The notes under the pieces are model-generated. The model did no database searches. It was not told where the DNA came from and saw nothing but the letters and a program-made list of their open reading frames with translations. 64,000 nucleotides of DNA from Allopusillimonas ginsengisoli (GTDB taxonomy: Bacteria; Pseudomonadota; Gammaproteobacteria; Burkholderiales; Burkholderiaceae_B). This document shows positions 36,145 through 45,381 of this stretch, piece after piece; within the stretch, counting starts at the first letter, position 1, and every line of letters starts with the position of its first letter. Location: positions 144,313 to 208,312 of the forward strand of contig NZ_SDQE01000007.1 in assembly GCF_004153455.1 (NCBI RefSeq), written 5' to 3'. A program made the translations under genes and the position numbers.

Positions 36145-36840
36145 ATGTCCAGCATCCCTTCAGGTGTCACAAATAGGCGAGCTACAGGCGCCGATAGCCA
36201 CACTTTCAATCGACTTCGCCGGCGACTGGAAAAAATTGCCTGCCGCATGCTCGGATCACTCGCCGACGCCGAAGACGTCGTTCAGGATGCCTGGCTCAGA
36301 TGGAACGAGGCTGCCGGGCCAAAGATCGACAATGAGGAAGCTTGGCTGGTCTCGGTCACCAGAAGGTTGTGCATTGATAGATTGCGTACCCTCAAGATCC
36401 AGCGTGAATGCTGTTCAGAATTATGGCGGCGCGGATCTCAGATGACAGAATTGCCCGCAACGCCCCAAGAAATCAACGAGCGCGCGGATGATATGTCAAT
36501 GGCATACCTGGCCTTGCTGGAACGACTCTCGCACGAAGCACGCGCGGCCTTTCTCATGCACGAGATTTTTGATACCGATTACGACCAGATAGCTAAAACG
36601 CTGCATAAAAATCAAGTGGCATGCCGGCAACTGGTAAGCCGTGCAAAGATACAGTTGCGCGGCGAACAGCCGCGCTTTACTGTGTCTCAGGAAACCTATC
36701 ACTATCTGCTTAGTCTATTCGTCCAGGCACTCCATCGAGGAAGCCCCGATGAAATCAGTGCGTTCCTGGCCGAAGATGCTGTGCTGATGGGTGGCAGGGG
36801 CGAACAGACAGCGCCCTTCACAGAACAAGGTGGTTCATAG
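36145..36840 (+). CDS. ECF41-like sigma factor with truncated C-terminal extension
   Basis: 231-residue extracytoplasmic-function sigma factor. Region 2 spans about residues 30-85 (DAEDVVQDAWLRW) and region 4 about 125-172 (HEIFDTDYDQIAKTLHKNQ). After it starts a SnoaL-like extension (about 185-215, FVQALHRGSPDEISAFLAEDAVL), as in ECF41-type factors, but it ends abruptly in GEQTAPFTEQGGS. Typical members are near 290 residues, so about 60 are missing. AAGGA precedes the ATG. It converges on a carboxymuconolactone-decarboxylase-like gene pair, the usual ECF41 partner type. Confidence 0.8.
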   Translation: MSSIPSGVTNRRATGADSHTFNRLRRRLEKIACRMLGSLADAEDVVQDAWLRWNEAAGPKIDNEEAWLVSVTRRLCIDRLRTLKIQRECCSELWRRGSQMTELPATPQEINERADDMSMAYLALLERLSHEARAAFLMHEIFDTDYDQIAKTLHKNQVACRQLVSRAKIQLRGEQPRFTVSQETYHYLLSLFVQALHRGSPDEISAFLAEDAVLMGGRGEQTAPFTEQGGS

Positions 36841-36886
36841 GACGAATACGGGCGTGCTGTTTTGTTCTACCCTGCCCCATCAGCGG

Positions 36887-37804
36887 TCAGTATTCCCAGA
36901 AGACCGGCACCCAACGAAAAGCGGCGCCGTCGACTGCCACCCGGCCTACAGATGGAAACGGCAGATGAGTCGCCACCAGGAGCCCGCCGGTCGCAGCCAG
37001 TTCCTGTAAAAGGCTCACCCGGACACGTACGGCTTCTTCGGGGTCGTGCTCGAAACCGTTATGCCAGTCGGGGTGGTCAAACCCGACCGGGAACACGGCA
37101 TCGCCTGCAAACGTCAATCGATCACCACCAGACTCCACGCGGACGACGCTGTGTCCCGGGGTGTGACCGCCTGTGCGACACACAACCACTCCCGGCGCCA
37201 CTTCGTACTCCTGGTCGAACACCCGCAGTTGGCTGCGGTATTCGTCCAGGAAGCGCCTGGCGGCAGACCGAAGCACGTTCGGCACTGGAGAAGGCATGGA
37301 GGTATGGGAAAAATCCGGCGACGCCCAAAACTTCACCTCAGCGGCAGCCACATGAATCCGCAAGTCCGGACGCAAGCGTTCTTTCACGCCGTCGACAAGC
37401 AGCCCGCCAACATGGTCCATGTGCATATGGGTAATCACTATGTCGGTGATGGACCCAAGATCAATGCCGGCAGCCGCTAGCCGCAAGGGCAACTGCCCCG
37501 CCCGCGGGAAGTCCGGGTATTCCACGCCCAGTCCAGCGTCGATGAGTATGTTCTGGTCTCCGCTGCGCGCCACAAGCACATTCAGCGGCCAGCCAAACGC
37601 ATCGGGCGGCAGAAACATTTCATCCAGCCAGGTCGCCCGATCAGCCGGGTCGGCATTGGTGGCCATCGTCGCGGTCGGCAGCGAAAGCACTCCATCGCTG
37701 ACCACCAGCACATCAATCTCGCCGATCCGCACCGCGTAACGCGAGGGAACCAGCTCGTCATATTCCGATTCGACGGTTTGTATGGTGTTTTCTACGTTTA
37801 ACAT
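36887..37804 (-). CDS. MBL-fold metallo-hydrolase
   Basis: 305-residue cytoplasmic metallo-beta-lactamase-fold enzyme. The HMHMDH metal motif is at residues 126-131, a GHTPGHS segment supplies another ligand His, and an FAGDAVF strand the bridging Asp. GGAGG precedes the ATG at 37804. It is 73 bp downstream of the carboxymuconolactone-decarboxylase-like gene and likely co-transcribed. The closest functional groups are lactonases and other hydrolases; substrate unknown. Confidence 0.83.
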   Translation of the reverse strand: MLNVENTIQTVESEYDELVPSRYAVRIGEIDVLVVSDGVLSLPTATMATNADPADRATWLDEMFLPPDAFGWPLNVLVARSGDQNILIDAGLGVEYPDFPRAGQLPLRLAAAGIDLGSITDIVITHMHMDHVGGLLVDGVKERLRPDLRIHVAAAEVKFWASPDFSHTSMPSPVPNVLRSAARRFLDEYRSQLRVFDQEYEVAPGVVVCRTGGHTPGHSVVRVESGGDRLTFAGDAVFPVGFDHPDWHNGFEHDPEEAVRVRVSLLQELAATGGLLVATHLPFPSVGRVAVDGAAFRWVPVFWEY

Positions 37805-37876
37805 TATGAAATCCTCCAGAGAGACGGCCCGATTGCACGGGCCAAACCAGCCTGCGAACTGGCAGCAGATGGCCGG

Positions 37877-38356
37877 TCAGGCGAGGTTGGCTTTGTCCAG
37901 GCCGAATGCCTTATCAGCCGATCCCGGTACGGTCTTGAATGCAACATTTGCACGATTCCAGGCATTGATGGCCATGACATCGAAAGTCAGATCGGACAGT
38001 TCTTTTTCGCTCAATTGAGTGCGTACGCGCTCGTAGAGGTCGTCCGCTACGCCATGTTCAGGCAGCTTGGTCAGTACCTCAGCCCAGGCCAGCGCAGCCC
38101 GTTCGCGTGGCGCAAAGAGCGAGGATTCGCGCCACGTTGCCACGTGATGAATACGTAGCTCCCGTTCTCCGTGAATGCGTGCTTCTTTTACGTGCATGTC
38201 GAGGCAAAACCCGCAGCCGTTCAATTGAGAAGCGCGAATGGACACCAGATCGCGGATTGACGTCTCGATAGTGCTGTTCTTCAGCGTATTGCTGAAGTCC
38301 ATGAACTTCTTGAACAGCTCAGGGGATTGTTGAATGTAGTTGATGCGCTGTGTCAT
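37877..38356 (-). CDS. Carboxymuconolactone decarboxylase-family (AhpD-like) protein
   Basis: 159-residue all-helical AhpD-like protein. The CGFC motif (Cys48, Cys51) and His55 give the redox-active pair of the peroxidase-type subgroup. AGGAGC precedes the ATG at 38356. Genes of this type are the common neighbours and targets of ECF41 sigma factors, and here one lies in the convergent operon facing such a factor. It may act in peroxide or alkylhydroperoxide handling. Confidence 0.85.
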   Translation of the reverse strand: MTQRINYIQQSPELFKKFMDFSNTLKNSTIETSIRDLVSIRASQLNGCGFCLDMHVKEARIHGERELRIHHVATWRESSLFAPRERAALAWAEVLTKLPEHGVADDLYERVRTQLSEKELSDLTFDVMAINAWNRANVAFKTVPGSADKAFGLDKANLA

Positions 38357-38704
38357 GATTGCTCCTGATGATGATGAGGGCAGCACCCTGGTTGGAGGGA
38401 ACTGGTCACGGCAGTAGGCCGCATGTCGTCATCGTAGGCAGCAAGGGGGCGAGGCGGTAGACCTGCGGACGGGCTCACAGTGTTGCCTGATACGCACCAA
38501 AGCGGGGAACTTGCTTAACGTTACGTATCAGGCCAGATCATCGAAACAGACATCTTGCGTAGATCTATGGTGCACGCGCTCAACGCACACTCTCCGTTCA
38601 TTGGCGAGTATGGAGGCGACACGCCCGGGATTCACGAATAAAAATGGGACACGGGAAAGTAACCAGATTGATTGCAGGCAACGAACTCAGTTGAATCACG
38701 CCGA
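38357..38704. other. 348-bp gene-free stretch
   Basis: Upstream of the AhpD-like gene and downstream of the MlaA-like gene. It must carry the promoter of the AhpD/MBL operon. I looked for a TGTCACA-type element expected for an ECF41 promoter and saw no convincing match. No gene or RNA is evident. Confidence 0.4.
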
Positions 38705-39940
38705 TCACTTCTCGTTAATCTGGTGGCTGCGCCTTTGCATCCACGCATCGCGCACAAACGAATACTCATCCAACGCCTCTGCGCGCATCTTTTCCAACGG
38801 CAAAGCGGCGGAACGCATGCTGCCTATCTTTATAATCGTGACGGCCATGCTGATCCCCTTATCGTCGATGTATCCCGTAGGGTTCAATGGAGAGTCGCCA
38901 AATCCACTAATGGCGTCTCGTACTGTCTTGGGTCCCATAAGCGGCGCGACGAAAAACCTTGAGTCCTTCCACCCCCAGACGGCCAGTGTCTGACCCAGAT
39001 CTTCGTTGGCGCGATGAAGCTCCAGCTTGCTCGCCGGATCGAAGATGCCCCCAACGCCCGCGGTAGTGTTGACAACAAAGCGACCAAGCGTCCTGGCAGC
39101 GCCGATCGGTCGACCCTGCAGAAGCTGGTTAATCAAGGTCCGGGGCTCCTCCAGGTTTGCGAATACGGACGTTACGTGTCGCTGCACGACATCCGGCACC
39201 ACCGTGTCGTAAGCCACGCCAACCGGGCGCGCGATGTATTTGTCGACTTTCGAGTTGAACTTGTACATCCGACGGTTATACCCCTCCCATGGGTCATTGA
39301 CTCTCATGGCGTAGCGGTCATCACCATCTATTTCAGCGCTTTCGTCAAGATTAACCGCCACTGCCGAGGCGGCGTCTGGCGCACCCGATGTGCTGATCGC
39401 TGGTGGAGGCCAATCCGCTTTGCTGATGGCCTGGCTCGCATCGAGCGCCTGCCCGCCATCGCGCATTGCTGGGGTCGTCATGCCGTCAGAAGCCTCATCT
39501 GGCGGCGCAAGGCTATTCGTTGAAAAGGTGACGAGCGCCAAAGCGTGGTCTGCTGAATCGGTAAGCGACAATTCAGGTGAGGATCGCGTCACCGATGAAT
39601 CGGCTGGGGTCTGATGCCTGACGGCGTTGCTAGCGCATGCAGTGTTACCCAGAACGATCGCAGCGAGTACGAGGAATTGGATCAATCTCGAAGTGGAGCT
39701 ACTCAACCAAGGCGGGAAAACACTGGAATTGCCGTAAGCATTGGCAATCGGGCTCGGTTCGCTTTCAGTGATCGCCTGGATGACGGACGACGTCCGTACT
39801 GCTCCCGCCAAGTCGGTGGAGAACCGATCACTATCCGCGCCGTGAACCGCCGTCCCGGTCGCGAGGCCATGCAATACCCGAACAATACTGGGTTGTGTAG
39901 AGCGGCCTGAGCATGCGCGTACAAGGGTCAATCGATTCAT
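38705..39940 (-). CDS. MlaA/VacJ-family lipoprotein with unusually long N-terminus
   Basis: 411 residues from the ATG at 39940 (GGAGC upstream). The MlaA domain starts with DPWEGYNRRMYKFN and covers roughly the C-terminal 190 residues; MlaA removes mislocalised phospholipids from the outer leaflet with the Mla system. A lipobox-like segment (hydrophobic stretch ending NTAC) lies only at Cys102, followed by a long low-complexity linker. Either a later non-ATG start is used, placing the signal peptide at the N-terminus, or a real extension exists. No other mla gene is nearby. Confidence 0.7.
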   Translation of the reverse strand: MNRLTLVRACSGRSTQPSIVRVLHGLATGTAVHGADSDRFSTDLAGAVRTSSVIQAITESEPSPIANAYGNSSVFPPWLSSSTSRLIQFLVLAAIVLGNTACASNAVRHQTPADSSVTRSSPELSLTDSADHALALVTFSTNSLAPPDEASDGMTTPAMRDGGQALDASQAISKADWPPPAISTSGAPDAASAVAVNLDESAEIDGDDRYAMRVNDPWEGYNRRMYKFNSKVDKYIARPVGVAYDTVVPDVVQRHVTSVFANLEEPRTLINQLLQGRPIGAARTLGRFVVNTTAGVGGIFDPASKLELHRANEDLGQTLAVWGWKDSRFFVAPLMGPKTVRDAISGFGDSPLNPTGYIDDKGISMAVTIIKIGSMRSAALPLEKMRAEALDEYSFVRDAWMQRRSHQINEK

Positions 39941-39958
39941 ACTGAAGCTCCACATTAG

Positions 39959-39974
39959 GATACATTGACGTATC
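39959..39974. promoter_or_regulatory. Palindrome upstream of the MlaA-like gene
   Basis: GATAC, six bases, GTATC: an inverted repeat 19 bp before the MlaA-like start codon. It is a candidate operator for the TetR protein encoded directly upstream at 40123-40716; a related AAGATAC half-site follows a little further upstream. Confidence 0.4.
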
Positions 39975-40122
39975 TTAATGAGTAATTCAGTCATTCGTCA
40001 AGATACATATATGCGTCTTATTTGTGACTGGCCGATGACATGGCGATATCACTGCGGGATTGTTCTGGAGTGCATCGGAGAATTTGCGCATCATGTACGC
40101 CAAATCATCACTGTCGTATGCG

Positions 40123-40716
40123 TCAGCCCGTCCGTACAAGTGGCAGGAAAATCGCGTCGACCCAGTTGGCGCGCAAGCGCTTCGACGGAGCTGATCGGTT
40201 CATCAGCACATGGTGGCGGATGAGATCGCTTAAAAGCGATTCAATTGGCGCAATAAGCTTAGCTGGATCAATTTCACCGCGCGCCACGCCTCGGCTCAAG
40301 ATCACGCCTAAGTCGGGGGGCCGGCCCTCATTCAACGCCTTGCGCAGGGCCTGCGGCGAGGCGTACGTCTCGCGAAAAGCCTTATTCAGTGATACTGAGA
40401 AAACAACGTCAAGAAACGGTATAAGATCGCTGAGGCGATCGAGATATTCCAAGAGCTCCTTGCGCACACTGCCCCGATCCGGAACATCGAGCGGGTGTTT
40501 GGCTAACTGCCACTGGATTGCCGCAATGGCCAGCAGCGCTTTTCCATTCCAACGTCGCGCAAGCACAGAGCGACTCGTGCGAGCACGCGTCGCCACGGTT
40601 TCCATCGTCAAACCCGCATACCCATGCTCCGCGAGTTCGGCCCAGGCAGCTTCAATAATCGCCTCGTCGAGTTCAGGCCCGCGACGGCGAGTCTTTGTCG
40701 AACTGGAGGATTGCAT
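40123..40716 (-). CDS. TetR-family transcriptional regulator
   Basis: 197-residue repressor: N-terminal helix-turn-helix (METVATRARTSRSVLARRW) and a C-terminal helical domain. AGGAG precedes two candidate starts, TTG at 40719 and ATG at 40716. It lies 180 bp upstream of the MlaA-like gene in the same direction, with a palindrome between, so that gene is a likely target. Confidence 0.85.
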   Translation of the reverse strand: MQSSSSTKTRRRGPELDEAIIEAAWAELAEHGYAGLTMETVATRARTSRSVLARRWNGKALLAIAAIQWQLAKHPLDVPDRGSVRKELLEYLDRLSDLIPFLDVVFSVSLNKAFRETYASPQALRKALNEGRPPDLGVILSRGVARGEIDPAKLIAPIESLLSDLIRHHVLMNRSAPSKRLRANWVDAIFLPLVRTG

Positions 40717-40992
40717 CAACGAGAACTCCTACGGAATTTTTCCTTAGTGTATGCCAGATGAAATGCACTCCTGGTTGACCTGCCCAGTTAAGCGCAACAT
40801 CGCTATCCACGCTGATTCAGTCATCGCACCCTTATTTGCCTATCCAATTCCACACGCGGCATAAGGATGACAGGGATGAACGCACGGCGGCAGTGTCCGC
40901 AAAACTCAAGCTGGATAAGTGCTATGTGTATATAGATTCGGCGCGAGTGTCACAACGTTCTAACAAAATCCCTGACCAGCCACAACGTCCAG

Positions 40993-41970
40993 CTATTCAC
41001 GACCGCTGTGACAATGCAACTGCCTGAAAAGCTGCGGGGTCATGCCAAAACGCCGGTCGAACGCTTTCGAGAGCTGCGCACCGGTGGAGTAGCCAGTTCG
41101 CGCCGCGATTTCCTTAATCGTCATACCCGTCGCGAGCAGGCTGCGAGCCTCGTCCAACCTCAACGTTTCTACAAAACGCGCAGGTGTCTCGCCTATGCTT
41201 TTAATAAAGTGACGCACGAATGTGCGCTCGGACATGAAGACCTTTTCAGCCAGACGCGGTACATCCAGCTGCTTCGTGAGATTTTCCCGCATCCAGTGGA
41301 CAAGCGCAGCGAACGGCGCATCCGCGTGGGATTGCGCGCTTAACACCGGGCTGAACTGCGACTGATAGCCGGGCCGGCGCGCGTAAAGCACGAGGCGCTT
41401 GGCGACGGCATTGGCCACAGCATTGCCGAGGTCTGACGCGACCATTTCGAGACTCATGTCTATCCCAGTGGTGACGCCTGCAGAGGTCCAGAGCCGCCCA
41501 TCGTTAACGAAGAGTGACTGCTGATCGACATCGGCATCCGGCCATCGCGCCGCCAGATCGGCGCAGGCCGACCAATGCGTGGCGACACGTTTTCCATCGA
41601 GAAGGCCAAAGTGTGCAAGTGCGAACGAACCCGTGCAGACGGAGCCGTACCGGCGTGCCTTCTTGCTGACCAACATCGCCCATTTACGCACCCGTTCGTC
41701 AGCCGCCAGGGACTCGAGACCGATGGCGTTTCCGCCGGCAATCAGCAAAGTGTCAACGGAATGCGGCGACAGATCAGTGATGGAGTGCGCCATCAGCGTG
41801 ACGGAACTGCTGGTCTGGATTGCACCACGTTTCGCAGCAAGAATGTGGACTTTGTAGTAGGCGTTGCCTAGTGCAAAGTTGCCCGCCTCGAACACTGCAG
41901 CCGGGCCGGTAACGTCGAGCACCTGACAATCAGGAAACACAAGGATCGCAATATTGTGTGGTTTTGACAT
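40993..41970 (-). CDS. GlxA-type regulator (DJ-1/PfpI sensor plus AraC HTH)
   Basis: 325-residue regulator with an N-terminal DJ-1/PfpI (glutamine amidotransferase-like) domain, residues about 5-185 with the SVCTGSFALAHFGLLDG nucleophile-elbow segment, and a C-terminal AraC double helix-turn-helix. It is divergent from the TonB receptor/isonitrile-hydratase-like operon, 190 bp away, and is the likely regulator. Notably its sensor domain shares the fold of the enzyme it would control. Confidence 0.88.
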   Translation of the reverse strand: MSKPHNIAILVFPDCQVLDVTGPAAVFEAGNFALGNAYYKVHILAAKRGAIQTSSSVTLMAHSITDLSPHSVDTLLIAGGNAIGLESLAADERVRKWAMLVSKKARRYGSVCTGSFALAHFGLLDGKRVATHWSACADLAARWPDADVDQQSLFVNDGRLWTSAGVTTGIDMSLEMVASDLGNAVANAVAKRLVLYARRPGYQSQFSPVLSAQSHADAPFAALVHWMRENLTKQLDVPRLAEKVFMSERTFVRHFIKSIGETPARFVETLRLDEARSLLATGMTIKEIAARTGYSTGAQLSKAFDRRFGMTPQLFRQLHCHSGRE

Positions 41971-41999
41971 TGGCAGATATTAGCTTTCTATTGTCATTT

Positions 42000-42015
42000 A
42001 TGCCAAGAGAGGCAT
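42000..42015. promoter_or_regulatory. Candidate operator between GlxA-type regulator and receptor
   Basis: ATGCC, six bases, GGCAT: an inverted repeat in the divergent region. It may be the binding site of the GlxA-type regulator controlling the receptor operon. Confidence 0.35.
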
Positions 42016-42161
42016 CGCTAAACTGAACCTGTTTTTAAAAGTAAGTAAAGCGCCATGAACTCTTCCTTGTGCATTCACTCCTCGCCTTTTTCCAACTTGA
42101 CACCGACAGGCCTCGCAAGTTCAGAGAAAGTGCCCAGCGCATGCATGATGCCGAGTCACGC

Positions 42162-44273
42162 ATGATGAATAGATTGGCGACCGTCGCTGTCGCTTCGTTC
42201 GCAGCATTGGGCGCTCCCCTGCATGCGCAGGAGACTATCTCCGCTGTCGATACGACGACCCTGTCGGCGATCAAAGTCACCGGCGCCAGATATCACTTTT
42301 CGGCCTCGATCACCGAGCTCGATTCCAGCTCCGCGACGCGCACCGATACGCCCTTGATCGAAGTGCCACAGTCGGTGCAGGTGCTTCCTCATGCCTTGAT
42401 CGCGGCGCAGGACGCCCGCACCCTGTCCGACGCCCTCGTGAATGTGTCAGGCGTGACTCCCAGCCAGCCAGAAGAGAATCTCTTTGTCGCGCCTATCGTG
42501 AGAGGCTTTCCCGCCGAGATCTATATGGACGGATTGCCCATGTACAGCTCGGGCGCCGCCAACAGCCCGACAAGTCTTGTCGGCATCAAGCGGATCAACG
42601 TGCTCAAGGGACCCACCTCAACCCTGTATGGCGGCGGCCAGGGATCGCCTCTGGGAGGTCTCATCAATATCGAGTCCGAAAAACCGGAGGATGAGGCTGG
42701 CGGGTATGTAGCGATCCGCACCGGAAGCCAAGGAACCGTCAACCCCTACTTCGATCTGACCGGACCGTTGACCTCGACGACCAATGCGCGCATTGCGGGC
42801 GAGTATCAACGCAATGGAAGCTGGATCGATAAGGTTAAGGGGGAGCGATGGTCAGTGCAGCCCAGCCTATCGTTCCAGCTCGCTCCCAAAACGGTTCTGC
42901 AAGTTCAGGGACAGTTCAACCACAGCAGCCAGCTTGAATACTCAGGCTTGCCCGCTGCCCAAGCATTGGCTGGCGAGCTTGACCGCTACGCCTTTCCCGG
43001 TGCGCCGGTTGGTCAACCGCGCACCCAAAACGACAGTCAACTGGCAACCGTCAAGCTCCGGCACGAGTTCAGCAATAGTTTGCGGCTGGCTGCCACGGGC
43101 CGCTACTACAACAGCAGGGTTCCTGAATACGGCAGCTTCATCTATCCAGAACTCTACCCTCCCAATCCGGCTACGCCGACTACTTATCCCATTCTTCCTC
43201 TCAACTTACTGACCACCACGTCGGAAAGCGCGCTTGACGTCAATGTGTTGGCGAAGGTCGACGTGCTGGGGGGTTACCACGAAATACTTGCGGGCGCCAG
43301 CTATGACCACACCAACTTTGCGAGCGATATGAGATTCGATGGCGTCCCCGTCGGTTCGATAGACCTGGCCAGTCCGGCCTACGACCTCAAGTTCGGTGTA
43401 CCAACGCCTGTCAACCTCACCCAGACCAACCGCTACCAGACGACCGCGGCCTACTTGCAGGACCAGGCGACTTACGGTCGACTGCACCTGACCGGTTCGC
43501 TGCGTTACACCCAACTTCATCTCCGCGAAAGAGAGCAAGGAACCAACGAAACCTATCACCACGTCTCCCCAAGAATTGGAGCGAGCTTCGACCTCGTACC
43601 TGGCGTCGCGGCATATGCCGCTTATGCGACCGGATTTCGGGGCGCATTCAGCTATATCGGGCTCGAGCCCCCAAAGCCGGAGACCTCGCGCAATATCGAG
43701 GGTGGTCTGAAGCTGGCGCTCGAGGACATCGGCGTGTCTGGCACGATCGCGGTATTCGAGCAAACACGCAATAACGTCGCCACGCCTGATCCGACCAATC
43801 TGCTCTATTCGATCCAGAGCGGCCAGCAGCGAGCGCGTGGCTTTGAGACGGACCTGGTCTGGGAACCCGTACCGGCCTTCTCCCTGCTCCTGAATTATGC
43901 ATACACTCGCGCCGAAGTAACCAAGAACAATGCCATTCCGATGGGCGACACACTGCCGCGTGTGCCAAAACATAGCGGGCGTATTGCTGCCAGGTATCGC
44001 GTGCTGAGCGGGCCTGCCCAAGGGCTATCGTTCGGAGCGGGCATCACCGCATTCAGCGCTCGCGGGCTCACCCTGCCGAACACGGTTACCACTCCGGGCT
44101 ACGCGCTCGTTGACGCACAGGCGGCATATACCTTCGACAAATACACGATCACGCTCTCTGGCGTGAACCTGGCAAACCGTCACGCCTACGCCCCCTACCA
44201 ATACCTTTCCTTCCCGGTTGTGATGCCAATCCAACCACGTTCTGTCTATTTAACCTTAAAGGTAGAAATATGA
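42162..44273 (+). CDS. TonB-dependent receptor (siderophore type)
   Basis: 703-residue outer-membrane receptor with a signal peptide ending LHAQ, a plug domain (DTPLIEVPQSVQVL near residue 65) of the siderophore-receptor type, and a 22-strand barrel. It would take up a metal chelate or similar large ligand with energy from TonB. ATG at 42162 or 42165 is used. Its stop codon overlaps the start of the isonitrile-hydratase-like gene (ATGA at 44270-44273), so the two are translated together. Confidence 0.88.
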   Translation: MMNRLATVAVASFAALGAPLHAQETISAVDTTTLSAIKVTGARYHFSASITELDSSSATRTDTPLIEVPQSVQVLPHALIAAQDARTLSDALVNVSGVTPSQPEENLFVAPIVRGFPAEIYMDGLPMYSSGAANSPTSLVGIKRINVLKGPTSTLYGGGQGSPLGGLINIESEKPEDEAGGYVAIRTGSQGTVNPYFDLTGPLTSTTNARIAGEYQRNGSWIDKVKGERWSVQPSLSFQLAPKTVLQVQGQFNHSSQLEYSGLPAAQALAGELDRYAFPGAPVGQPRTQNDSQLATVKLRHEFSNSLRLAATGRYYNSRVPEYGSFIYPELYPPNPATPTTYPILPLNLLTTTSESALDVNVLAKVDVLGGYHEILAGASYDHTNFASDMRFDGVPVGSIDLASPAYDLKFGVPTPVNLTQTNRYQTTAAYLQDQATYGRLHLTGSLRYTQLHLREREQGTNETYHHVSPRIGASFDLVPGVAAYAAYATGFRGAFSYIGLEPPKPETSRNIEGGLKLALEDIGVSGTIAVFEQTRNNVATPDPTNLLYSIQSGQQRARGFETDLVWEPVPAFSLLLNYAYTRAEVTKNNAIPMGDTLPRVPKHSGRIAARYRVLSGPAQGLSFGAGITAFSARGLTLPNTVTTPGYALVDAQAAYTFDKYTITLSGVNLANRHAYAPYQYLSFPVVMPIQPRSVYLTLKVEI

Positions 44274-45118
44274 TTGATACCGACCGTCGCAATCTGGTTC
44301 TAATGGCGCTGCTTAGCCCTTTATCCGCGGCGGCCACCGCTAATACCAAGGCGATATCGTCCGCTACTGGCGAGCCCTATGTGTATGCGCCCGATAGCGT
44401 GGCGCATTGGACAGGGGACGAACAGATAGGGATGCTCATCTACCCAGGGATGACCATCATGGATCTCATCGGGCCACAAAGCATGTTTGCGTCGCTCATG
44501 GGAGCAAAAATCTATCTCGTCGCGAAGTCGCTTGATCCGGTGACCAGCGACGCAGACGTGACAATCTTGCCGACCGCGACCTTCGACACCTGCCCCCGCG
44601 ACCTTACCGTACTGTTCACGCCGGGTGGCACGGACGGCACACTTGCCGCAGCGTCCGATCCCGACACCCTCGCCTTCATGGCTGACAGGGGTGCGCGGGC
44701 GAAGTACATCACAAGTGTATGCTCGGGGTCGCTGGTACTCGGCGCGGCTGGATTGTTGGACGGCTATAAGGCGACCTCGCACTGGTCATGCAGAGATGCC
44801 CTATCGGGATTCGGCGCTATCCCCATTGATGCCCGCGTCGTGCGAGACCGCAACCGCTTCACAGGCGCTGGCGTGACCGCCGGACTGGACTTCGCTCTTG
44901 CCATGGTGGCGGAACTGCGCAGCCGTTTTTATGCTGAATGTACCCAGCTCATGGCCGAGTATGATCCCCAGCCGCCGTTCAATGCTGGATCAGTCAAGAC
45001 AGCTCCCGCAAAAGTGGTCGCTGACATGACCCACCTGCTCGAGGACTTCACGACCAAGGTCGATGAATTGGTGGCGGCAACCGCTAAAAAGGGCCTTCCT
45101 ATTCAGCGGATCGGGTAA
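44270..45118 (+). CDS. Isonitrile hydratase-like DJ-1/PfpI protein, probably exported
   Basis: 282 residues: an N-terminal segment with paired Arg (DRRNLVLMALL) and a hydrophobic run ending AATA, like a short Tat signal, then a DJ-1/PfpI domain. It resembles Pseudomonas isonitrile hydratase: Asp65 in MDLIGP and Cys151 in SVCSGSLVLGAAGLL correspond to the catalytic Asp and Cys; the residue after Cys is Ser instead of Thr. That enzyme hydrates isonitriles to N-formamides. It is coupled to the TonB receptor, which suggests processing of an imported ligand in the periplasm. Confidence 0.8.
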   Translation: MIDTDRRNLVLMALLSPLSAAATANTKAISSATGEPYVYAPDSVAHWTGDEQIGMLIYPGMTIMDLIGPQSMFASLMGAKIYLVAKSLDPVTSDADVTILPTATFDTCPRDLTVLFTPGGTDGTLAAASDPDTLAFMADRGARAKYITSVCSGSLVLGAAGLLDGYKATSHWSCRDALSGFGAIPIDARVVRDRNRFTGAGVTAGLDFALAMVAELRSRFYAECTQLMAEYDPQPPFNAGSVKTAPAKVVADMTHLLEDFTTKVDELVAATAKKGLPIQRIG

Positions 45119-45381
45119 AAACAACAAATTAGGGACAATGCGAACCGGATGTCAGGCGCGGCCTGGCTTTTATGTTGGCTATGGCAGGAGTGCTGGGGAA
45201 AGGGCTTGCGCATGACGGCCTGGACTACACCAAAGACTGAATAGCGCGTGCCTGGCATGAGTGTGTTGCCGTTCTCATCGGAAGATTCCGGCGGTGATTC
45301 AACGGGCCGGCTCAGGTCCGGGCGCATCCTCCCCACGTGATGTTAAAGGGCGAACCAGACGCCAGTCCGAACCGGAAACGC

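Noticed and set aside
38357..38704. Search for a TGTCACA-type ECF41 promoter
   Set aside because: Nearest matches were too weak to call.
43206..44021. Open frame of 271 residues antisense to the TonB receptor
   Set aside because: No motif and composition typical of an antisense shadow.
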